A stretch of DNA of 33,193 nucleotides from JBFEUI01 sp041547565. Its GTDB lineage: Bacteria; Pseudomonadota; Gammaproteobacteria; Thiohalomonadales; Thiohalomonadaceae. The notes beneath the pieces are model-generated. The model was not told the DNA's origin and searched no databases. It saw only the letters and a list, made by a program, of their open reading frames with translations. The stretch lies in assembly GCA_041547565.1 (NCBI GenBank), contig JBFEUI010000019.1, forward strand, positions 1 to 33,193, given 5' to 3'. Shown here in pieces: positions 32,397 to 33,193 of the stretch (positions are counted from its first letter, which is position 1; every line of letters starts with the position of its first letter). The translations under genes were made by a program, and so were the position numbers.

Positions 32397-32939
32397 CTAG
32401 TCGAGTCTCCAGCGGTACGGCTCAAGCGGCCTGAGTGCCAGGCCTGTCAGCACCTCGCGGTGCGGATCGTAGCGGCCGTTGGCGTTGGCATCCCGGTAGT
32501 TCAGCTGGATGTGAAAGCGCGCGCGCGCGGCGCCCTCAAGCGGCGTTTCGAAATACTCTTCATTCAACACGCGGTAGACCAGTGTTTTGTTATTCCTGTC
32601 GAAATACCAGGCCGGCGCACCGACCTTGTGCACATCGTCCGGCTCCAGCTCGCCGATATAGTTGCCCGGTGGCGGGTCGAGCAGTTGCATGGGATTGCTG
32701 CCCTCCAGCCGGGCAATGCCGCCCAGCCCCTCCTTGACGATGGTTGCCGCCAGCGTCATCCCCAGCGCGCTTTGAATCGCGGCAACGGTATGTTCCATGC
32801 CGGTTTTTTCGGCCACGACGCGCAGCTCCCAGATGCGTAGCGTGGCGATATAGACAAAGATGCCGATAAGCACGGCAAGCATGACCAGCTCCGAGAGCGA
32901 TGCCCGGGGTTGCTTGAACCAGCCCTTGAACTCCGCCAT
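32397..32939 (-). CDS. mshF: MSHA biogenesis protein MshF-like
   Basis: The 180-residue protein has one N-terminal transmembrane helix (SLSELVMLAVLIGIFVYIATLRI, about residues 13-35) and a soluble, probably periplasmic domain with RLEGSNPMQLLDPPPGNYIGEL and the segment WYFDRNNKTLVYRV. Such single-pass proteins follow mshG in MSHA clusters and are called MshF; its biochemical role is not established. The start at 32939 (MAEFKGWFKQPRASLSEL) lies five bases after mshG. A longer frame to 32975 would overlap mshG and is less likely. The helix is preceded by a pilin-like S-L-S-E-L-V, but no leader-peptidase glycine is evident. Confidence 0.8.
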   Translation of the reverse strand: MAEFKGWFKQPRASLSELVMLAVLIGIFVYIATLRIWELRVVAEKTGMEHTVAAIQSALGMTLAATIVKEGLGGIARLEGSNPMQLLDPPPGNYIGELEPDDVHKVGAPAWYFDRNNKTLVYRVLNEEYFETPLEGAARARFHIQLNYRDANANGRYDPHREVLTGLALRPLEPYRWRLD

Positions 32940-32944
32940 GGGGA

Positions 32945-33193
32945 CTAGCGCTTGGCCAGCTGGGTCAGGTCCCACATCGGCAGGAAGATGCCCAGCGCCA
33001 GGATGAGCACCAGGATGCCCACGGCGACGATCAGGATCGGTTCGATGGCCGAGCTGAGGTTCTTCAGCTCATAGTCGACCTCCCGCTCGTAAAAGCCGGC
33101 CACCTCATCCAGCATGTCGTCCACCGCGCCGGTCTCCTCGCCCACGGCAAACATCTGCAGCACCAGCGGGGTGAACATGGCGGTGGCGGCGGC
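32945..33193 (-). CDS. mshG: MshG, GspF/PilC-family inner membrane pilus assembly protein (5' partial)
   Basis: Only the C-terminal 82 residues are in the window; the frame runs off the right edge. They contain QMFAVGEETGAVDDMLDEVAGFYEREVDYEL, the strongly conserved T2SSF motif, a transmembrane helix (PILIVAVGILVLILALGIFLPMW) and the short tail DLTQLAKR. GspF-family proteins form the inner-membrane platform that couples the assembly ATPase to pilin polymerisation. The location before mshF supports MshG over a general secretion GspF. Confidence 0.88.
   Translation of the reverse strand, partial: AAATAMFTPLVLQMFAVGEETGAVDDMLDEVAGFYEREVDYELKNLSSAIEPILIVAVGILVLILALGIFLPMWDLTQLAKR

Overview
The window reads as gammaproteobacterial chromosome around the replication origin. 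The evidence is the order rpmH-rnpA-yidD-yidC-mnmE diverging from dnaA-dnaN-recF-gyrB, the two-subunit glyQS, an enteric-type glnA/ntrBC nitrogen locus, and an MSHA-type pilus cluster. The PP-loop/TusA pair would suit a sulfur-metabolising lineage such as Chromatiales, but that placement is only a guess. I see no tRNA, rRNA, CRISPR array or insertion sequence.

Layout. (1) 1-1385: the 3' part of a GGDEF-EAL c-di-GMP protein. (2) 1513-5298, minus strand: rpmH, rnpA, yidD, yidC, mnmE (ribosome, RNase P, membrane insertion, tRNA modification). (3) 5299-11728, plus strand: dnaA, the oriC-like gap, dnaN, recF and gyrB, with two parS-like palindromes inside recF. (4) 11980-17837, minus strand: fbp, then the operon glyQ-glyS-MazG-like-gmhB-plsC. 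(5) 17965-20626, plus strand: a PP-loop ATPase with a probable RNA-binding tail, a TusA-like sulfur carrier and a zinc-type CDF exporter, with a heptamer repeat element between the first two. (6) 20627-25911, plus strand: a nitrogen regulon with two NtrC palindromes, a sigma-54 promoter, glnA, a terminator, a repeat-rich gap, a DUF4124 gene, a third NtrC palindrome, ntrB and ntrC. (7) 25941-33193, minus strand: the MSHA pilus cluster in transcriptional order mshG(partial)-mshF-unknown membrane gene-mshA-mshQ(frameshifted)-mshC-mshD-mshO-mshP.

How the parts work together. DnaA acts on oriC and probably on its own promoter; DnaN, RecF and GyrB serve the fork; the parS-like sites would load ParB beside the origin. 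NtrB and NtrC control glnA through sigma-54 and possibly their own expression. The MSHA genes build a type IV pilus whose large MshQ component is out of frame at a run of eight G, which is either a phase-variation switch or an assembly error. The least understood pieces are the PP-loop/TusA pair, an internally duplicated membrane protein in the MSHA cluster, and the inverted heptamer arrays found in two intergenic regions.
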